Counted from the first letter of the stretch, positions 12,966-23,794 are shown. The stretch: 64,000 nt of DNA from Vibrio hippocampi (GCF_921292975.1 NZ_CAKLCM010000001.1:62001-126000); one strand, 5' to 3'. Made by a program: numbers and translations. The notes: generated by a model not told the origin, from the letters alone.

Positions 12966-13008
12966 TTAATCAGATGACAGATTCGAAACCTGTCGAAATA
13001 CAAGCTGA

Positions 13009-13011
<3 letters not shown>
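12966..13011 (-). promoter_or_regulatory. Nested inverted repeat between atpE and atpF, enclosing the atpE stop codon
   Basis: An 8-bp stem (TTAATCAG at 12966-12973 with CTGATTAA at 13004-13011) encloses a second 5-bp stem (GACAG at 12976 with CTGTC at 12990). The atpE stop codon lies in the outer stem. There is no T-run, so it is not an intrinsic terminator. Roles as an mRNA processing or stability element that separates the highly translated c-subunit cistron from atpF are an inference. Confidence 0.55.
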
Positions 13012-13290
<279 letters not shown>

Positions 13291-13324
13291 TTAAATATGC
13301 CTGAATAAAAAAGCGTTATAATAA

Positions 13325-14134
<810 letters not shown>

Positions 14135-14139
14135 TCATC

Positions 14140-14529
14140 CTATTTTTTGTTGTTGACGAATATTACTGGTGCCATAAGGTTACTTAAGACGGCCAGTAAA
14201 AAAGTGAGATTCAAGGGAACAACTTCCACCTGAATATACATGTAGGCTAGTGAAATTAGTGTGGCTGTAATGAGGAGTTTCAGTGCCGCTCCGGTATAGA
14301 AAGAAGCCGCTACTTTTTTGGCAGCGCGCGCTCCACTAAACAGAAAAGCACATAAAGCGAAAACTGCATTAGCGATAACAAAACTACCACCGCCAATCAG
14401 TGCCGAAATTCCCCACTCAGCATTTACAACCACTGTCATTCCAACAGCTACTAATGTAACAACACTGACTTGAATCAGTAACAATCGCTTTGCGAGCTCT
14501 CGTCCTGGTTTAGTTAGCACTGCTACCAT
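14140..14529 (-). CDS. atpI: ATP synthase accessory protein I
   Basis: Small membrane protein, 129 residues, with four predicted membrane segments (about residues 15-35, 38-60, 75-95, 100-122). The family assists assembly or stability of the c-ring and is non-essential. It shows the typical N-terminal arginine/lysine stretch followed by LLLIQVSVVTLVAVG, and the conserved glycine-rich GGGSFVIANAVFA. First gene of atpIBEFHAGDC, downstream of the operon promoter. Confidence 0.9.
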   Translation of the reverse strand: MVAVLTKPGRELAKRLLLIQVSVVTLVAVGMTVVVNAEWGISALIGGGSFVIANAVFALCAFLFSGARAAKKVAASFYTGAALKLLITATLISLAYMYIQVEVVPLNLTFLLAVLSNLMAPVIFVNNKK

Positions 14530-14591
14530 GTATTCTTACCTTTAATCTAAATTAGCTGCGTAGATAGATTATTTCTGCGCAGCCGCAAAAA

Positions 14592-14619
14592 ATTATACGA
14601 TGACGTAAATTTATTGCAA
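14592..14619 (-). promoter_or_regulatory. Predicted sigma-70 promoter of the ATP synthase operon
   Basis: On the minus strand a TTGCAA -35 (14614-14619) and a perfect TATAAT -10 (14592-14597) are separated by 16 bases. The predicted start near 14585 leaves a leader of about 55 bases before atpI. Seen by inspection only. Confidence 0.7.
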
Positions 14620-14684
14620 TTAAACCATACAAAAAGTTTCTTTTTGTTTACAAAAATGCAACCTAGGTTGAAGATTGCTATTTC

Positions 14685-14710
14685 TGATAATTGATCTAAA
14701 TCAATTATCA
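14685..14710. promoter_or_regulatory. FNR-type site inside a larger perfect inverted repeat
   Basis: TTGATCTAAATCAA at 14691-14704 matches the FNR consensus TTGAT-N4-ATCAA at every defined position. The symmetry extends to 11-bp arms (14685-14695 and 14700-14710). It lies just after parB and about 110 bases upstream of the predicted atp transcription start. No T-run follows on either strand, so it is not an intrinsic terminator. Confidence 0.6.
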
Positions 14711-14714
14711 CATT

Positions 14715-15596
14715 TTAATTCTCTAGCTTAGCAATAAGTTGTTCTAATTTGTGAGGTTCATCAATACTAATTGTTACTTTTGCTTTGCCGTTGCTATTTC
14801 TAACCAGAGAAACTTTCGCCCCCAGTTTAGAACTTAATCTATCCGAAATTTCTTTTGCGTCACTGTCTTCTGATACATTTTTGTCAGAAGAGTTCGGTTT
14901 TAGGCACTTTTTAACCAATTCTTCCGTTTGACGAACCGTCATCTGCTTTTTGGCGACTGTCTCAGCGATCTCACACTGGACTTCACCTTCGAGAGCAAGT
15001 AGTGCCCTAGCATGACCCATTTCCAGTTTTTTGTCTGCAACAAGACTCTTTACGTCATTTTCCAGCTGATTAAGACGTAATAAGTTACTTACCGAGGTTC
15101 TGGATTTACCTATAACATCGGCAATTTGCTGGTGAGTCAGTTCAAAATCATTTTGCAAACGCTCAAGCGCTTGCGCCTCTTCAATAGCATTAAGATCTTC
15201 ACGCTGAATGTTTTCAATCAACGCCATAGCTACCGCTGCGCGATCTTGAACGTCTTTAATAAGGCACGGTACTTGTTTTAAACCGGCTTGCCTTGCTGCA
15301 CGCCAACGTCTCTCACCAGCAATAATTTCATACTGATCGTGACTGACTCGTCTTACGACAATAGGCTGGATAATACCCTGAGACTGTATGGAAGCAGCAA
15401 GTTCTTCAAGCGCTTCTGGTGCCATATCTTTACGCGGCTGATAAATACCAGGGCGTAAGGTACTGATAGATAACTCTTGTAAGTCACCATTGGCAGACAT
15501 TGATTGACTTTGAGTGGCTATTTGCTGTTTTTCTCTAGCTAGTGAACTAGTTGACAGCAAGGCATCTAGTCCTTTTCCTAAACCACGTTTAGACAT
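14715..15596 (-). CDS. parB: Chromosome partitioning protein ParB (ParB1)
   Basis: CTPase clamp that loads at parS sites and moves the replicated origin with ParA. It is 293 residues. The N-terminus has KRGLGKGLDALL, the ParA-contacting motif. The CTP-binding/ParB-N domain shows YQPRK (about residue 53) and the GERRWRAA arginine patch (about residue 94). A helix-turn-helix follows (THQQIADVIGKSRTSVSNLLRL; about residues 153-175), then a C-terminal dimer domain. It is cotranscribed with parA (23 bases) on the origin-proximal side of the chromosome. (The HTH quotation is shortened in meaning to its core QQIADVIGKSRTSVSN.). Confidence 0.95.
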   Translation of the reverse strand: MSKRGLGKGLDALLSTSSLAREKQQIATQSQSMSANGDLQELSISTLRPGIYQPRKDMAPEALEELAASIQSQGIIQPIVVRRVSHDQYEIIAGERRWRAARQAGLKQVPCLIKDVQDRAAVAMALIENIQREDLNAIEEAQALERLQNDFELTHQQIADVIGKSRTSVSNLLRLNQLENDVKSLVADKKLEMGHARALLALEGEVQCEIAETVAKKQMTVRQTEELVKKCLKPNSSDKNVSEDSDAKEISDRLSSKLGAKVSLVRNSNGKAKVTISIDEPHKLEQLIAKLEN

Positions 15597-15619
15597 TGAA
15601 TCGCATTTCCTTCAGAGCA

Positions 15620-16393
15620 TTAAGCCAAAACTTCTTCGCGTCGAAGCATCTCACCAGCTAAGGCTAAATAGGCTTTAGCACCGACTGAATATTTGTCGTA
15701 GTACATAGCGGGTTTACCATGGCTTGGAGCTTCTGCGAGACGGACATTCCGAGGGATAACGGTTCTGTAAACTTTGTCACCGAAGTGCTTTTTAAGCTGA
15801 TCTGAGACTTCGTTTGATAAACGATTTCGAGGATCGTACATGGTTCGTAATAAACCCTCGATTTTTAGATTCTCATTCACTACCGCAGCCAATTTACTGA
15901 TTGTGTCCATCAAAGCCGTCAGGCCTTCTAAAGCAAAATACTCACATTGCATTGGAACCAGAACAGAGTCTGCAGCTGCCATCGCATTGATTGTAAGTAG
16001 ATTTAGTGCCGGAGGACAATCTATAAAGATGAAATCATAGTTATCACGAATTGGGGTAAGTGCATGTTTTAGTCGCACTTCTCTCGCGAATACTTCCATC
16101 AATTTGATTTCAGCAGCGGTGACATCACCATTTGCTGCAATCAAGTCATAATGACCTGAAGTGTCTGTACACACTACCTGTTCAAAAGGCAGTTCATCAA
16201 CCAGCAAATCGTAAGCGGTTGTTTCGACTTGATACTTATCGACACCACTTGCCATGGTTGCGTTGCCTTGAGGGTCAAGGTCTATAACGAGCACCTTGCG
16301 CTTTGTTGCAGCCATGGAAGCCGCTAAATTGATGCATGTCGTTGTTTTACCAACGCCACCTTTTTGGTTCGCTATAGCGACTATTTTTCCCAC
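15620..16393 (-). CDS. parA: Chromosome partitioning ATPase ParA (ParA1)
   Basis: Deviant Walker-A ATPase that binds nucleoid DNA and pulls or anchors ParB-parS complexes; in Vibrio the chromosome I protein works with the polar anchor HubP. It is 257 residues. The deviant P-loop is NQKGGVGKTTT (residues 8-18), the switch region is DLDPQGNAT (about 38), and Walker B is FIFIDCPPALN (about 120). The start is GTG at 16393, after the ribosome site GGAGAGG. It is 13 bases downstream of rsmG, so it probably shares the mnmG-rsmG transcript. Confidence 0.95.
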   Translation of the reverse strand: MGKIVAIANQKGGVGKTTTCINLAASMAATKRKVLVIDLDPQGNATMASGVDKYQVETTAYDLLVDELPFEQVVCTDTSGHYDLIAANGDVTAAEIKLMEVFAREVRLKHALTPIRDNYDFIFIDCPPALNLLTINAMAAADSVLVPMQCEYFALEGLTALMDTISKLAAVVNENLKIEGLLRTMYDPRNRLSNEVSDQLKKHFGDKVYRTVIPRNVRLAEAPSHGKPAMYYDKYSVGAKAYLALAGEMLRREEVLA

Positions 16394-16406
16394 AACAACC
16401 TCTCCG

Positions 16407-17039
16407 TTATCCCTTGTCGGATAAGATTACAAGATGACGCTCGCCTTCCAACTCAGGAACTTTCAAAGGTTTGATATCGATCACAGAACACCACTCAGGT
16501 AGTTCGTCAATTTCAAATTCATGTCGCTGTCCTTTGAGAGCGTAGAAACGTCCAGTTCCAGCTTTTGGCAAATGTTTACACCAAGATACCATATCATTCA
16601 TTGAGGCAAACGCACGACTTAATACACCATCAAAGCCATCTTCAAGTGCAAACTCTTCAACTCGCGACTGTACCGGAACCACGTTGGTAATTTTAAGTTC
16701 GTGTATCACTTGTTTAATGAACCGGATGCGCTTGCCTAAGCTGTCTAACAGATAAAACTGACACTCCGGCTTCATGATAGCAAGTGGTATACCAGGTAAT
16801 CCTGGTCCAGTACCGACATCAATGAACAACTCACCATCCAAGTGTTCACCGACCACAATACTATCCAAGATATGCTTTACTAACATCGCTTGAGGATCAC
16901 GAACCGACGTCAGATTGTAAGCTTTGTTCCATTTATCCAACAATTGCACATAACCAACAAGTTGGTCACGCTGGCGTTCAGAAACCTCTAAGGAGGTCTC
17001 TGAAAGTAATACATCTAATTGGGTTCTTAAGTGACTCAC
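16407..17039 (-). CDS. rsmG: 16S rRNA (guanine-527-N7) methyltransferase
   Basis: SAM-dependent enzyme that methylates G527 of 16S rRNA; its loss gives low-level streptomycin resistance. It is 210 residues (207 in E. coli). The SAM-binding motif [17 protein letters not shown] lies near residue 70, with [21 protein letters not shown] (core SRAFAS) near 125. The start is GTG at 17039, and its GTGA overlaps the mnmG stop by 4 bases, so translation is probably coupled. The gene was formerly called gidB. Confidence 0.96.
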   Translation of the reverse strand: MSHLRTQLDVLLSETSLEVSERQRDQLVGYVQLLDKWNKAYNLTSVRDPQAMLVKHILDSIVVGEHLDGELFIDVGTGPGLPGIPLAIMKPECQFYLLDSLGKRIRFIKQVIHELKITNVVPVQSRVEEFALEDGFDGVLSRAFASMNDMVSWCKHLPKAGTGRFYALKGQRHEFEIDELPEWCSVIDIKPLKVPELEGERHLVILSDKG

Positions 17040-18931
17040 GCCGCCTCACCTTTCTTTAACATGCCATGTTTTTTTAAATAAACCAGCAGTATCGAGATCG
17101 CTGCAGGCGTAATACCTGAAATTCTTGAAGCGATACCAATCGTCTCCGGTTTTGCTTCCGTCAATTTTGCAATGACCTCGTTTGATAATCCTTTGACATC
17201 ACTGTAATCAATGTCGGTTGGCAGCTGAGTATTTTCATGACGCATAGATTTAGCGATTTCGTCTTGCTGTCTTAGAATATACCCTTCGTATTTGACCTGA
17301 ATTTCTACTTGCTCTGCGGCTTGCTTATCGTCAATAGCAGGAGCAAATGCATCAAGCGACGTTAACTGGTCATAAGACAACTCTGGGCGACGCAAAAGAT
17401 CTTCACCACTCGCTTCGCGAGAAATCGGCGTTTTAAGCAGCGTATTAAGATCATCGACACCCGTCGACTTTGGATTGATCCAGGTCTCTTTTAATCGCTG
17501 ACGCTCGCTAGCCATGTTTTCCATTTTTTCGTTAAATCTCGCCCAACGCTGATCATCAACAAGACCGAGCTCACGCCCTTTCTCTGTTAAACGGATATCT
17601 GCGTTGTCTTCACGAAGCAACAAGCGATATTCGGCTCGAGAGGTAAACATGCGATACGGTTCTTTGGTCCCCATGGTTGATAAATCGTCAATGAGTACGC
17701 CCATATAAGCTTGATCTCGACGTGGGCTCCAGCCCTCTTTGCCTTGAGAATACAAACTTGCATTTAGACCCGCCATCAAGCCCTGCGCTGCTGCTTCTTC
17801 ATAGCCTGTTGTACCGTTAATTTGACCGGCAAAGAACAGACCAGAAATAAATTTGGTTTCGTAAGTTTGCTTCAAGTCGCGAGGATCAAAGAAATCATAC
17901 TCGATGGCATATCCCGGTCTGACAATGTGTGCATTTTCAAAGCCTTTCATTGAACGAACAATGTCCACTTGCACATCGAATGGCAAACTGGTTGATATGC
18001 CGTTCGGATATAGCTCGTGAGTCGTCAATCCTTCGGGTTCAATAAAGATCTGATGGCTATTCTTGTCAGCAAAACGCATCACTTTATCTTCGATAGATGG
18101 ACAATATCGTGGACCAATCCCCTCGATCACACCAGCATACATTGGGCTTCGATCTAAGTTATTGCGAATGACCTCATGGGTACGATCATTAGTATGAGTA
18201 ATAAAACATGGGATCTGAGTGGGATGCTGCTCACGTTTACCTAAAAACGAAAACACTGGTGTTGGATTATCACCATGTTGAACTTCCAACACAGAAAAAT
18301 CGACGCTTCTTGCATCAATACGCGGTGGTGTACCGGTTTTTAAACGGTCAACCCTGAATGGCAACTCACGTAGACGATGAGCTAGAGCAATCGATGGTTG
18401 ATCTCCCATGCGACCACCAGAAGAGCTTTCCATACCAATATGGATTTTACCACCTAAGAAAGTCCCCACCGTTAAAACAACCGCCGTCGATCGGAACTTA
18501 AGTCCCATCTCTGTCACGACACCACAGACACGATCATTTTCAACGATCAAGTCATCAACGGATTGTTGGAACAGCGTCAAATTAGGCGTGTTTTCCAATG
18601 CTTGTCTTACATACGCTTTGTATAACGCACGATCAGCTTGGGCTCGAGTGGCTCGAACCGCAGGTCCTTTCGATGCGTTTAATGTCCGAAATTGAATACC
18701 AGCATGATCAATAGCCTGAGCCATTAAACCACCGAGTGCATCCACTTCTTTAACCAAATGACCTTTACCAATACCACCAATGGCAGGGTTGCAAGACATC
18801 TGACCTAAAGTGTCAATGTTATGAGTTAACAATAAAGTTTTTTGCCCTGTGCGAGCAGATGCGAGTGCGGCTTCCGTTCCTGCATGTCCGCCACCGACGA
18901 TGATGACATCAAATGTTTCGTGATAAAGCAT
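17036..18931 (-). CDS. mnmG: tRNA uridine-5-carboxymethylaminomethyl modification enzyme MnmG
   Basis: FAD enzyme that with MnmE modifies the wobble uridine of several tRNAs. It is 631 residues (629 in E. coli GidA). The N-terminal FAD motif is [15 protein letters not shown] (about residues 11-25), followed by the conserved [16 protein letters not shown] (about 47) and GTPPRID (about 200). A C-terminal helical domain completes the fold. It borders the AT-rich unwinding side of oriC and reads away from it, as in E. coli. Its partner mnmE lies on the other side of the origin. Confidence 0.97.
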   Translation of the reverse strand: MLYHETFDVIIVGGGHAGTEAALASARTGQKTLLLTHNIDTLGQMSCNPAIGGIGKGHLVKEVDALGGLMAQAIDHAGIQFRTLNASKGPAVRATRAQADRALYKAYVRQALENTPNLTLFQQSVDDLIVENDRVCGVVTEMGLKFRSTAVVLTVGTFLGGKIHIGMESSSGGRMGDQPSIALAHRLRELPFRVDRLKTGTPPRIDARSVDFSVLEVQHGDNPTPVFSFLGKREQHPTQIPCFITHTNDRTHEVIRNNLDRSPMYAGVIEGIGPRYCPSIEDKVMRFADKNSHQIFIEPEGLTTHELYPNGISTSLPFDVQVDIVRSMKGFENAHIVRPGYAIEYDFFDPRDLKQTYETKFISGLFFAGQINGTTGYEEAAAQGLMAGLNASLYSQGKEGWSPRRDQAYMGVLIDDLSTMGTKEPYRMFTSRAEYRLLLREDNADIRLTEKGRELGLVDDQRWARFNEKMENMASERQRLKETWINPKSTGVDDLNTLLKTPISREASGEDLLRRPELSYDQLTSLDAFAPAIDDKQAAEQVEIQVKYEGYILRQQDEIAKSMRHENTQLPTDIDYSDVKGLSNEVIAKLTEAKPETIGIASRISGITPAAISILLVYLKKHGMLKKGEAA

Positions 18932-19029
18932 GAACCGACCTCAGTATTCAATCGACAAAAAAGATAAGTAAAAGGAGACGTATTCTACCGCTTTTCTTTT
19001 TGGGAGAAAAACGGTTTTAACAAATTTCG

Positions 19030-19305
19030 GATCAACAAATTATTTAATATAAATATATAGATCTATATATGATCTTTTTATTAGATCTATTATTAGGATC
19101 CCATGATCGTGTGGATAAGTGGAAAATGATCAATAAAACCATGGATCTTTTTTAGATCCATTCTTGTGATCTACCCATGATCTAATCCGGTATTTCCTGG
19201 GATCAAAATGCCACTTTATCCACAAGGGGTGGGGGGGGAAAAGTTATTCTTTGGATAAATATAGGTTTTTCACCGAAAAGATCATGTTTTATCCACAGTG
19301 TGATC
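19030..19305. other. oriC: Chromosomal replication origin oriC
   Basis: This mnmG-mioC intergenic stretch (18932-19385) has the E. coli-type layout. Next to mnmG is an AT-rich unwinding segment with three consecutive 13-mers that start GATCT (at 19060, 19071, 19084). Three perfect DnaA boxes follow (TGTGGATAA at 19110-19118; TTATCCACA at 19216-19224 and 19289-19297), with a one-mismatch box TTTGGATAA at 19250-19258. I count 14 GATC (Dam/SeqA) sites between 19030 and 19305, many spaced 11-13 bases. A G-rich tract, GGGGTGGGGGGGG, lies at 19226-19238. No clear consensus IHF site was identified by eye. Confidence 0.95.
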
Positions 19306-19339
19306 GGTTGATAATTGACCATCTGTGAGGTTCGGATAT

Positions 19340-19365
19340 AAAAAAAGCGACCAAATAGGTCGCTT
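19340..19365 (-). terminator. Intrinsic terminator between mioC and oriC
   Basis: An 8-bp perfect stem (AAGCGACC 19345-19352 with GGTCGCTT 19358-19365) is followed on the minus strand by seven T. It lies 20 bases after the mioC stop and would stop mioC transcription before it enters oriC. Confidence 0.88.
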
Positions 19366-19385
19366 AGGTGTACGGTCTTGTTTAT

Positions 19386-19823
19386 CTAACTAAGTTTTGC
19401 CATGTGATTCTTTAGCCACATTTCTGCTTCATCTTCTGGTACTGGTGCCGCCAATATATCAATCTCAAAGCAATCTGTTATCGGTGTTGCACCAATATCT
19501 TCAAGCAGTTGATAGGCATCTTTTCCTGCTTGGCAGAACGTGTCATAACTAGAGTCACCAATGGCAATGACCGCGTATTTCACTTGACTCATTCGCGGTG
19601 GTGTATTGGCGAGTTGGCTCATAAAAGCACGAATGTTGTCTGGAAATTCTCCGGCACCATGGGTTGAAGTAATCACAAGCCAAGTTCCTTCGGCAGGGAT
19701 ATGTTCGAATTCCGGCTGATTATGAACGAGAGTTTCTATTCCTTGTTCTTGCAGTAAATCGTTGAGGTGATCGCCGACATATTCAGCGCCTCCTAGCGTA
19801 CTACCAGTAATGATATGAATCAT
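19386..19823 (-). CDS. mioC: Flavodoxin-like protein MioC
   Basis: FMN-binding flavodoxin-fold protein, 145 residues (147 in E. coli). The phosphate-binding loop is [13 protein letters not shown] (residues 4-16), and the flavin-stacking loops are [12 protein letters not shown] (about 52) and [15 protein letters not shown] (about 86). Its role is electron transfer, for example supporting biotin synthase in vitro; its true partner is unclear. It follows mnmE by nine bases and is transcribed towards oriC. Confidence 0.94.
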   Translation of the reverse strand: MIHIITGSTLGGAEYVGDHLNDLLQEQGIETLVHNQPEFEHIPAEGTWLVITSTHGAGEFPDNIRAFMSQLANTPPRMSQVKYAVIAIGDSSYDTFCQAGKDAYQLLEDIGATPITDCFEIDILAAPVPEDEAEMWLKNHMAKLS

Positions 19824-19832
19824 GTTGTTCCT

Positions 19833-21194
19833 TTATTTACCAATACAGAATGACGAGAAGATGCGTCCAAGAAGATCATCAGAGCTAAATTCGCCCGTGA
19901 TCTCATTGAGATGCTGCTGGGCGATCCTTAGCTCTTCCGCTAAGATTTCACCCGCCATATAGCCTTCAAGTTGTTGTTGACCGATATCCAGATGTTCGGC
20001 TGTTTTTTCTAGGGCTTCAAGGTGGCGACGACGAGCCATAAATCCGCCTTCGTAGGAGCCCGCATAACCCATGATAGACTTCAGGTGTTCTCGCAAGGCA
20101 TCAACACCTTCTCCGGTTCTTGCAGATAAGCGAATAAGAGTCGGGTTGTTAACGTGGCAGATGCCGAGCTCTTCACCAGTTTCGTCGACCTTGTTACGAA
20201 TGACGGTGATACCGATGGATTCTGGAAGCTTATCGATAAAGTCGGGCCAAATGTCCTTAGGATCAGTGGCATCGGTTGTGGTTCCGTCCACCATAAATAG
20301 CACGCGATCTGCTTGAGCGATTTCATCCCATGCGCGCTCAATACCGATTCGTTCAACCTCATCGGAGGCAACACGCAGACCAGCGGTATCGATGATATGC
20401 AGCGGCATACCATCAATATGGATATGTTCACGCAATACATCGCGAGTGGTGCCTGCGATATCCGTAACGATTGCAGACTCTTTGCCTGATAGTGCATTAA
20501 GCAGACTTGATTTGCCCGCATTAGGGCGACCCGCGATAACAACTTTCATACCTTCACGCATGATAGCGCCTTGATTGGCCTCTTTTCTCACTGACGCCAG
20601 ATTGTCGATAATGGTTTGTAGATCGCCAGCTACTTTGCCATCTGCGAGAAAGTCAATCTCTTCCTCGGGAAAGTCGATCGCCGCTTCAACATAGATACGT
20701 AGGTGAATGAGTGACTCGACTAGCGTATGGATACGCTTAGAAAACTCACCTTGCAGCGATTGAAGGGCGGATTTAGCCGCTTGTTCGGAACTGGCATCAA
20801 TCAAGTCAGCAATGGCTTCTGCTTGGGTCAGATCCATCTTATCGTTCAAGAAAGCTCGTTCACTAAACTCGCCAGGACGGGCAGTTCGGATACCGGGAAT
20901 GGCAAGGATGCGCTTGATGAGCATGTCCATAACCACAGGACCGCCGTGACCTTGCAGTTCTAGAACGTCTTCACCAGTGAATGAATGTGGGTTCGGGAAG
21001 AATAGGGCAATGCCTTGATCTAATTGGCTGCCATCTTCGGCTTTAAAAGCAAGGTAATCAGCGTAACGCGGCTTGAGAGTCTTGCCAGTTACCTCTAGCG
21101 CTACTTGCGAGGCTTTGGGACCAGATACACGGATAATACCCACACCACCACGTCCGGGAGCCGTGGCTTGAGCCACAATAGTGTCTGTTGTCAT
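19833..21194 (-). CDS. mnmE: tRNA modification GTPase MnmE
   Basis: GTPase that with MnmG makes the 5-carboxymethylaminomethyl modification at U34. It is 453 residues (454 in E. coli). It has an N-terminal formyl-THF-binding domain ([20 protein letters not shown]), a helical domain, and an inserted G domain with [11 protein letters not shown] (about residue 224), DIAGTTRD (about 248), DTAGLR (about 270) and NKVDE (about 336). It ends with the catalytic CIGK. All key motifs are intact. Confidence 0.97.
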   Translation of the reverse strand: MTTDTIVAQATAPGRGGVGIIRVSGPKASQVALEVTGKTLKPRYADYLAFKAEDGSQLDQGIALFFPNPHSFTGEDVLELQGHGGPVVMDMLIKRILAIPGIRTARPGEFSERAFLNDKMDLTQAEAIADLIDASSEQAAKSALQSLQGEFSKRIHTLVESLIHLRIYVEAAIDFPEEEIDFLADGKVAGDLQTIIDNLASVRKEANQGAIMREGMKVVIAGRPNAGKSSLLNALSGKESAIVTDIAGTTRDVLREHIHIDGMPLHIIDTAGLRVASDEVERIGIERAWDEIAQADRVLFMVDGTTTDATDPKDIWPDFIDKLPESIGITVIRNKVDETGEELGICHVNNPTLIRLSARTGEGVDALREHLKSIMGYAGSYEGGFMARRRHLEALEKTAEHLDIGQQQLEGYMAGEILAEELRIAQQHLNEITGEFSSDDLLGRIFSSFCIGK

Positions 21195-21243
21195 GCTTTT
21201 ACCTAAATTTAATCGCTTTTTTCAAATTGTAATCACGGAGAAT

Positions 21244-21271
21244 AAAAAAGGCGACCATAAAGGCCGCCTTT
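21244..21271 (-). terminator. Intrinsic terminator after yidC
   Basis: The stem AAAAGGCG / CGCCTTTT with an internal mismatch and CC/GG closing pairs is followed on the minus strand by TTTTTT. It lies about 60 bases downstream of the yidC stop and 50 bases upstream of mnmE. Confidence 0.85.
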
Positions 21272-21333
21272 TATGCAAATTGCTTATCGAAACATTTTGT
21301 TTATTAAAACACTTTACTCATTGAAATAAAGAG

Positions 21334-22950
21334 TTACTTGAGACCTTTACGTTCGAGCGCTCGGTAAATCAGAGTTTGCTGGATAAGCGTCACAATGTTA
21401 GACACCAACCAGTACAGAACAAGACCTGATGGGAACCACAGGAAGAAGAAGGTAAACACAACCGGCATAAAGGTCATGATCTTCTGCTGCATCGGATCGG
21501 TTACTGTCGTTGGGCTCATTTTTTGGATCATAAACATACTTGCACCCATTAATAGAGGCAGAATGTAGTATGGGTCTTGAGCCGATAGATCGTGAATCCA
21601 ACCGAAGAATGGTGAGTGACGAAGCTCAACCGATTCCATCAGTGCCCAATATAGGGCGATAAAGATTGGCATCTGCAGAACGATAGGTAAACAGCCACCA
21701 AGTGGGTTTACTTTCTCTTTCTTATACAGCTCCATCATCTCTTGGCTCATACGCTGACGGTCATCACCGATGCGCTCACGCATTGCTTGCAGTTTAGGTT
21801 GCAGCATACGCATCTTAGCCATTGAGGTATATTGAGCTTTGGTGAGTGGGTACATTGCACCACGAACGATGAAAGTCAGACAGATGATCGCCAGACCCCA
21901 GTTCACAACGATGCCTTGAATGAAAGCAAGGAGCGTGTGAAGTGGTTTAGCAATAAACCATAGCCAGCCGTAATCAACCACGAGATCAAGATTTGGTGCG
22001 GTTTCTGCCATCTGCTCTTGCAGTTTAGGACCTACCCAAAGCGTTGCATCTAGTGTCGCACTTTGACCATTTGAGATAGTTACGTTTGGCATGCGAACAC
22101 CGATATCCCCTAGGCTACCAATGATACGAGTGTATAGGTTCGTACCCGGTGCTTCACGAGGGATCCAAGCCGCAGCAAAGTAGTGTTGAATCATCGCTGC
22201 CCAACCTTGACCGTTCGCTAGGCTTAGAGACAGGTTGCGATCTTTCATCTCGTCGAAGCTGTACTTCTTATAACGAGTATCTTCAGTCGAATATGCGCCA
22301 CCGTTATAAGTTGGCATAGTAATGCTGCCGCCTTTGTCTTGAACATCTTGACGTAGGTGAGCATACATAGCGAATGTCGCATTCTGACCAGAGTTGTTAT
22401 CTACTTTGTATTCAACGTCAACCGCGTAGCTGCCACGCTTAACGATGAATGTTTTGGTGTAGTTGATGCCGTTAACTGAGTAAGTTAGCGGAATACGAAG
22501 TTCTTCTTCACCGTCTTTAAGGTCAAAGTTTTCTGCAGAGACGTGATAAGCAGGGCGGTCAGTCGAGCTTAAATCGATACCCTGTGGACCAAATAGACCA
22601 CTTTGTGCAATAAACTGGTGACCTGGAGTCTGTTTTAGCAGCTCAAATGGGTCACTGGAATCCATTTCAGTCGCGTATTGATTAAGTTTTGCGCTTACTA
22701 CGTCACCACCAACGGTATTAATAGCAAGAGTTAGTACATCCGTTTTAACCGTAATGACTTTTTCTGCTGCTGGTTGACTTTCTCCTGGAACAAGATCGTT
22801 TCCATTCGCCATAGGCGTTGCAGGTAGGGTGCCGCTTTGTGTCTGCTCAGTCGGAGCTGGTACAGGATTCTTATAGGATTGCCATTGTTGAAATAGCAAA
22901 AAAGAAACTATAGCCAAGCCGATTAACAGAATATTACGTTGAGAATCCAT
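21334..22950 (-). CDS. yidC: Membrane protein insertase YidC
   Basis: Inserts and folds inner-membrane proteins such as Fo subunit c, alone or with SecYEG. It is 538 residues (548 in E. coli). An N-terminal membrane anchor ([18 protein letters not shown]; residues 6-23) is followed by a large periplasmic beta-sandwich (about 60-335) and five further membrane segments. The hydrophilic-groove arginine lies in [20 protein letters not shown] (about residue 365), and the C-terminus is RALERKGLK. It lies in the rpmH-rnpA-yidD-yidC cluster, two bases after yidD. Confidence 0.97.
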   Translation of the reverse strand: MDSQRNILLIGLAIVSFLLFQQWQSYKNPVPAPTEQTQSGTLPATPMANGNDLVPGESQPAAEKVITVKTDVLTLAINTVGGDVVSAKLNQYATEMDSSDPFELLKQTPGHQFIAQSGLFGPQGIDLSSTDRPAYHVSAENFDLKDGEEELRIPLTYSVNGINYTKTFIVKRGSYAVDVEYKVDNNSGQNATFAMYAHLRQDVQDKGGSITMPTYNGGAYSTEDTRYKKYSFDEMKDRNLSLSLANGQGWAAMIQHYFAAAWIPREAPGTNLYTRIIGSLGDIGVRMPNVTISNGQSATLDATLWVGPKLQEQMAETAPNLDLVVDYGWLWFIAKPLHTLLAFIQGIVVNWGLAIICLTFIVRGAMYPLTKAQYTSMAKMRMLQPKLQAMRERIGDDRQRMSQEMMELYKKEKVNPLGGCLPIVLQMPIFIALYWALMESVELRHSPFFGWIHDLSAQDPYYILPLLMGASMFMIQKMSPTTVTDPMQQKIMTFMPVVFTFFFLWFPSGLVLYWLVSNIVTLIQQTLIYRALERKGLK

Positions 22951-22952
22951 CG

Positions 22953-23210
22953 TTATTTGTCTCTGTCTTGTTTTTGGGCTGGTGGTACGGGGTCAAATCC
23001 CCCATCATTCAAAGGATGGCATTTTAATAGACGTTTGCCAGATAACCAACACCCTTTTACAAAACCGTGAGCTTTTAAGGCATCGATTGCGTAACGAGAG
23101 CATGTTGGTTCAAATCGACAACGAGGGCCAATCAAAGGACTAATCGTCCAACGATACAAGTACACTAGCCCAATGGCTAGCCACGTGAAGGGCGAGAAAG
23201 GCGCTGCCAT
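22953..23210 (-). CDS. yidD: Membrane protein insertion efficiency factor YidD
   Basis: An 85-residue protein of the YidD family, with an N-terminal amphipathic or membrane-associated helix and the conserved cysteine pattern [16 protein letters not shown], ending in [14 protein letters not shown]. It supports YidC-dependent membrane insertion. Its start lies inside rnpA: the genes overlap by 34 bases in different frames, as is common in this cluster. Confidence 0.95.
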   Translation of the reverse strand: MAAPFSPFTWLAIGLVYLYRWTISPLIGPRCRFEPTCSRYAIDALKAHGFVKGCWLSGKRLLKCHPLNDGGFDPVPPAQKQDRDK

Positions 23211-23533
23211 AACTTATCTAAAAGTTTGAATGTTTCTTCATTACTCAGAGTTTGCGCACTCTTTTTAGCAATTACAACAAAATCTTTAGCCGGAAGCTGG
23301 TGCTGTTTGTTGCGAAAGCTTTCTCGAACCAAACGTTTGAAATGGTTTCGTGCCACAGCGGTTTTTATCTGCTTTTTTGGAACGGCTAAACCTAAACGAG
23401 GATGAGATAGAGTGTTTTTTCGAGCAATGATGGTGAAGTGAGGGGAGCCTGCTCGATGAGCTTGCTTAAAGACGTATTGATAATGCTCGGGAGTTAACAA
23501 ACGTAACTCCCGAATAAAGGCGTGCTTATTCAA
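23177..23533 (-). CDS. rnpA: Ribonuclease P protein component
   Basis: Protein subunit of RNase P that helps the RNA subunit cleave 5' leaders from tRNA precursors. It is 118 residues (119 in E. coli). The RNR motif region is [16 protein letters not shown] (about residues 59-74), and the N-terminus reads [20 protein letters not shown]. The start must be TTG at 23533: an in-frame TAA lies four codons upstream, within the 10-base gap after rpmH, and no ATG or GTG intervenes. A weak start fits the low RnpA demand relative to L34. Confidence 0.95.
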   Translation of the reverse strand: MNKHAFIRELRLLTPEHYQYVFKQAHRAGSPHFTIIARKNTLSHPRLGLAVPKKQIKTAVARNHFKRLVRESFRNKQHQLPAKDFVVIAKKSAQTLSNEETFKLLDKLWQRLSRPSRG

Positions 23534-23543
23534 AATAGTTTAA

Positions 23544-23681
23544 TTATTTTGATAGACGAGCGCGGCCTTTTGCACGACGTGCATTAATTACCTTACGACC
23601 GTTCTTAGTTGCCATACGTGCACGGAAGCCGTGGGTACGTTTGCGCTTTAGAACTGTAGGTTGAAAAGTGCGTTTAGTCAT
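23544..23681 (-). CDS. rpmH: 50S ribosomal protein L34
   Basis: A 45-residue, highly basic ribosomal protein that begins [20 protein letters not shown], continues with [12 protein letters not shown] and ends in KGRARLSK. Eleven bases separate its stop from the rnpA start codon. One residue (Thr2) is extra relative to forms beginning MKRTFQP. First gene of the rpmH-rnpA-yidD-yidC cluster, downstream of a strong promoter at 23795-23823. Confidence 0.97.
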   Translation of the reverse strand: MTKRTFQPTVLKRKRTHGFRARMATKNGRKVINARRAKGRARLSK

Positions 23682-23794
23682 GGTTAATACCTTTACTGAT
23701 CAGTAGTTTTAGGTTCTCGTTGAACCCGGCGTGGGACATATTTCCCGCTCTATATATAGAGAGGAAATCCGACGCCTCTCAACAAAGAGGCGGA

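Noticed and set aside
14685..14710. Inverted repeat as parAB operon terminator
   Set aside because: It is AT-rich and lacks a T-run in either direction; the FNR-type pattern explains it better.
23774..23791. Hairpin GCCTCT/AGAGGC as the terminator of the ABC transporter operon
   Set aside because: No T-run follows it on the minus strand, and it sits inside the predicted rpmH leader.
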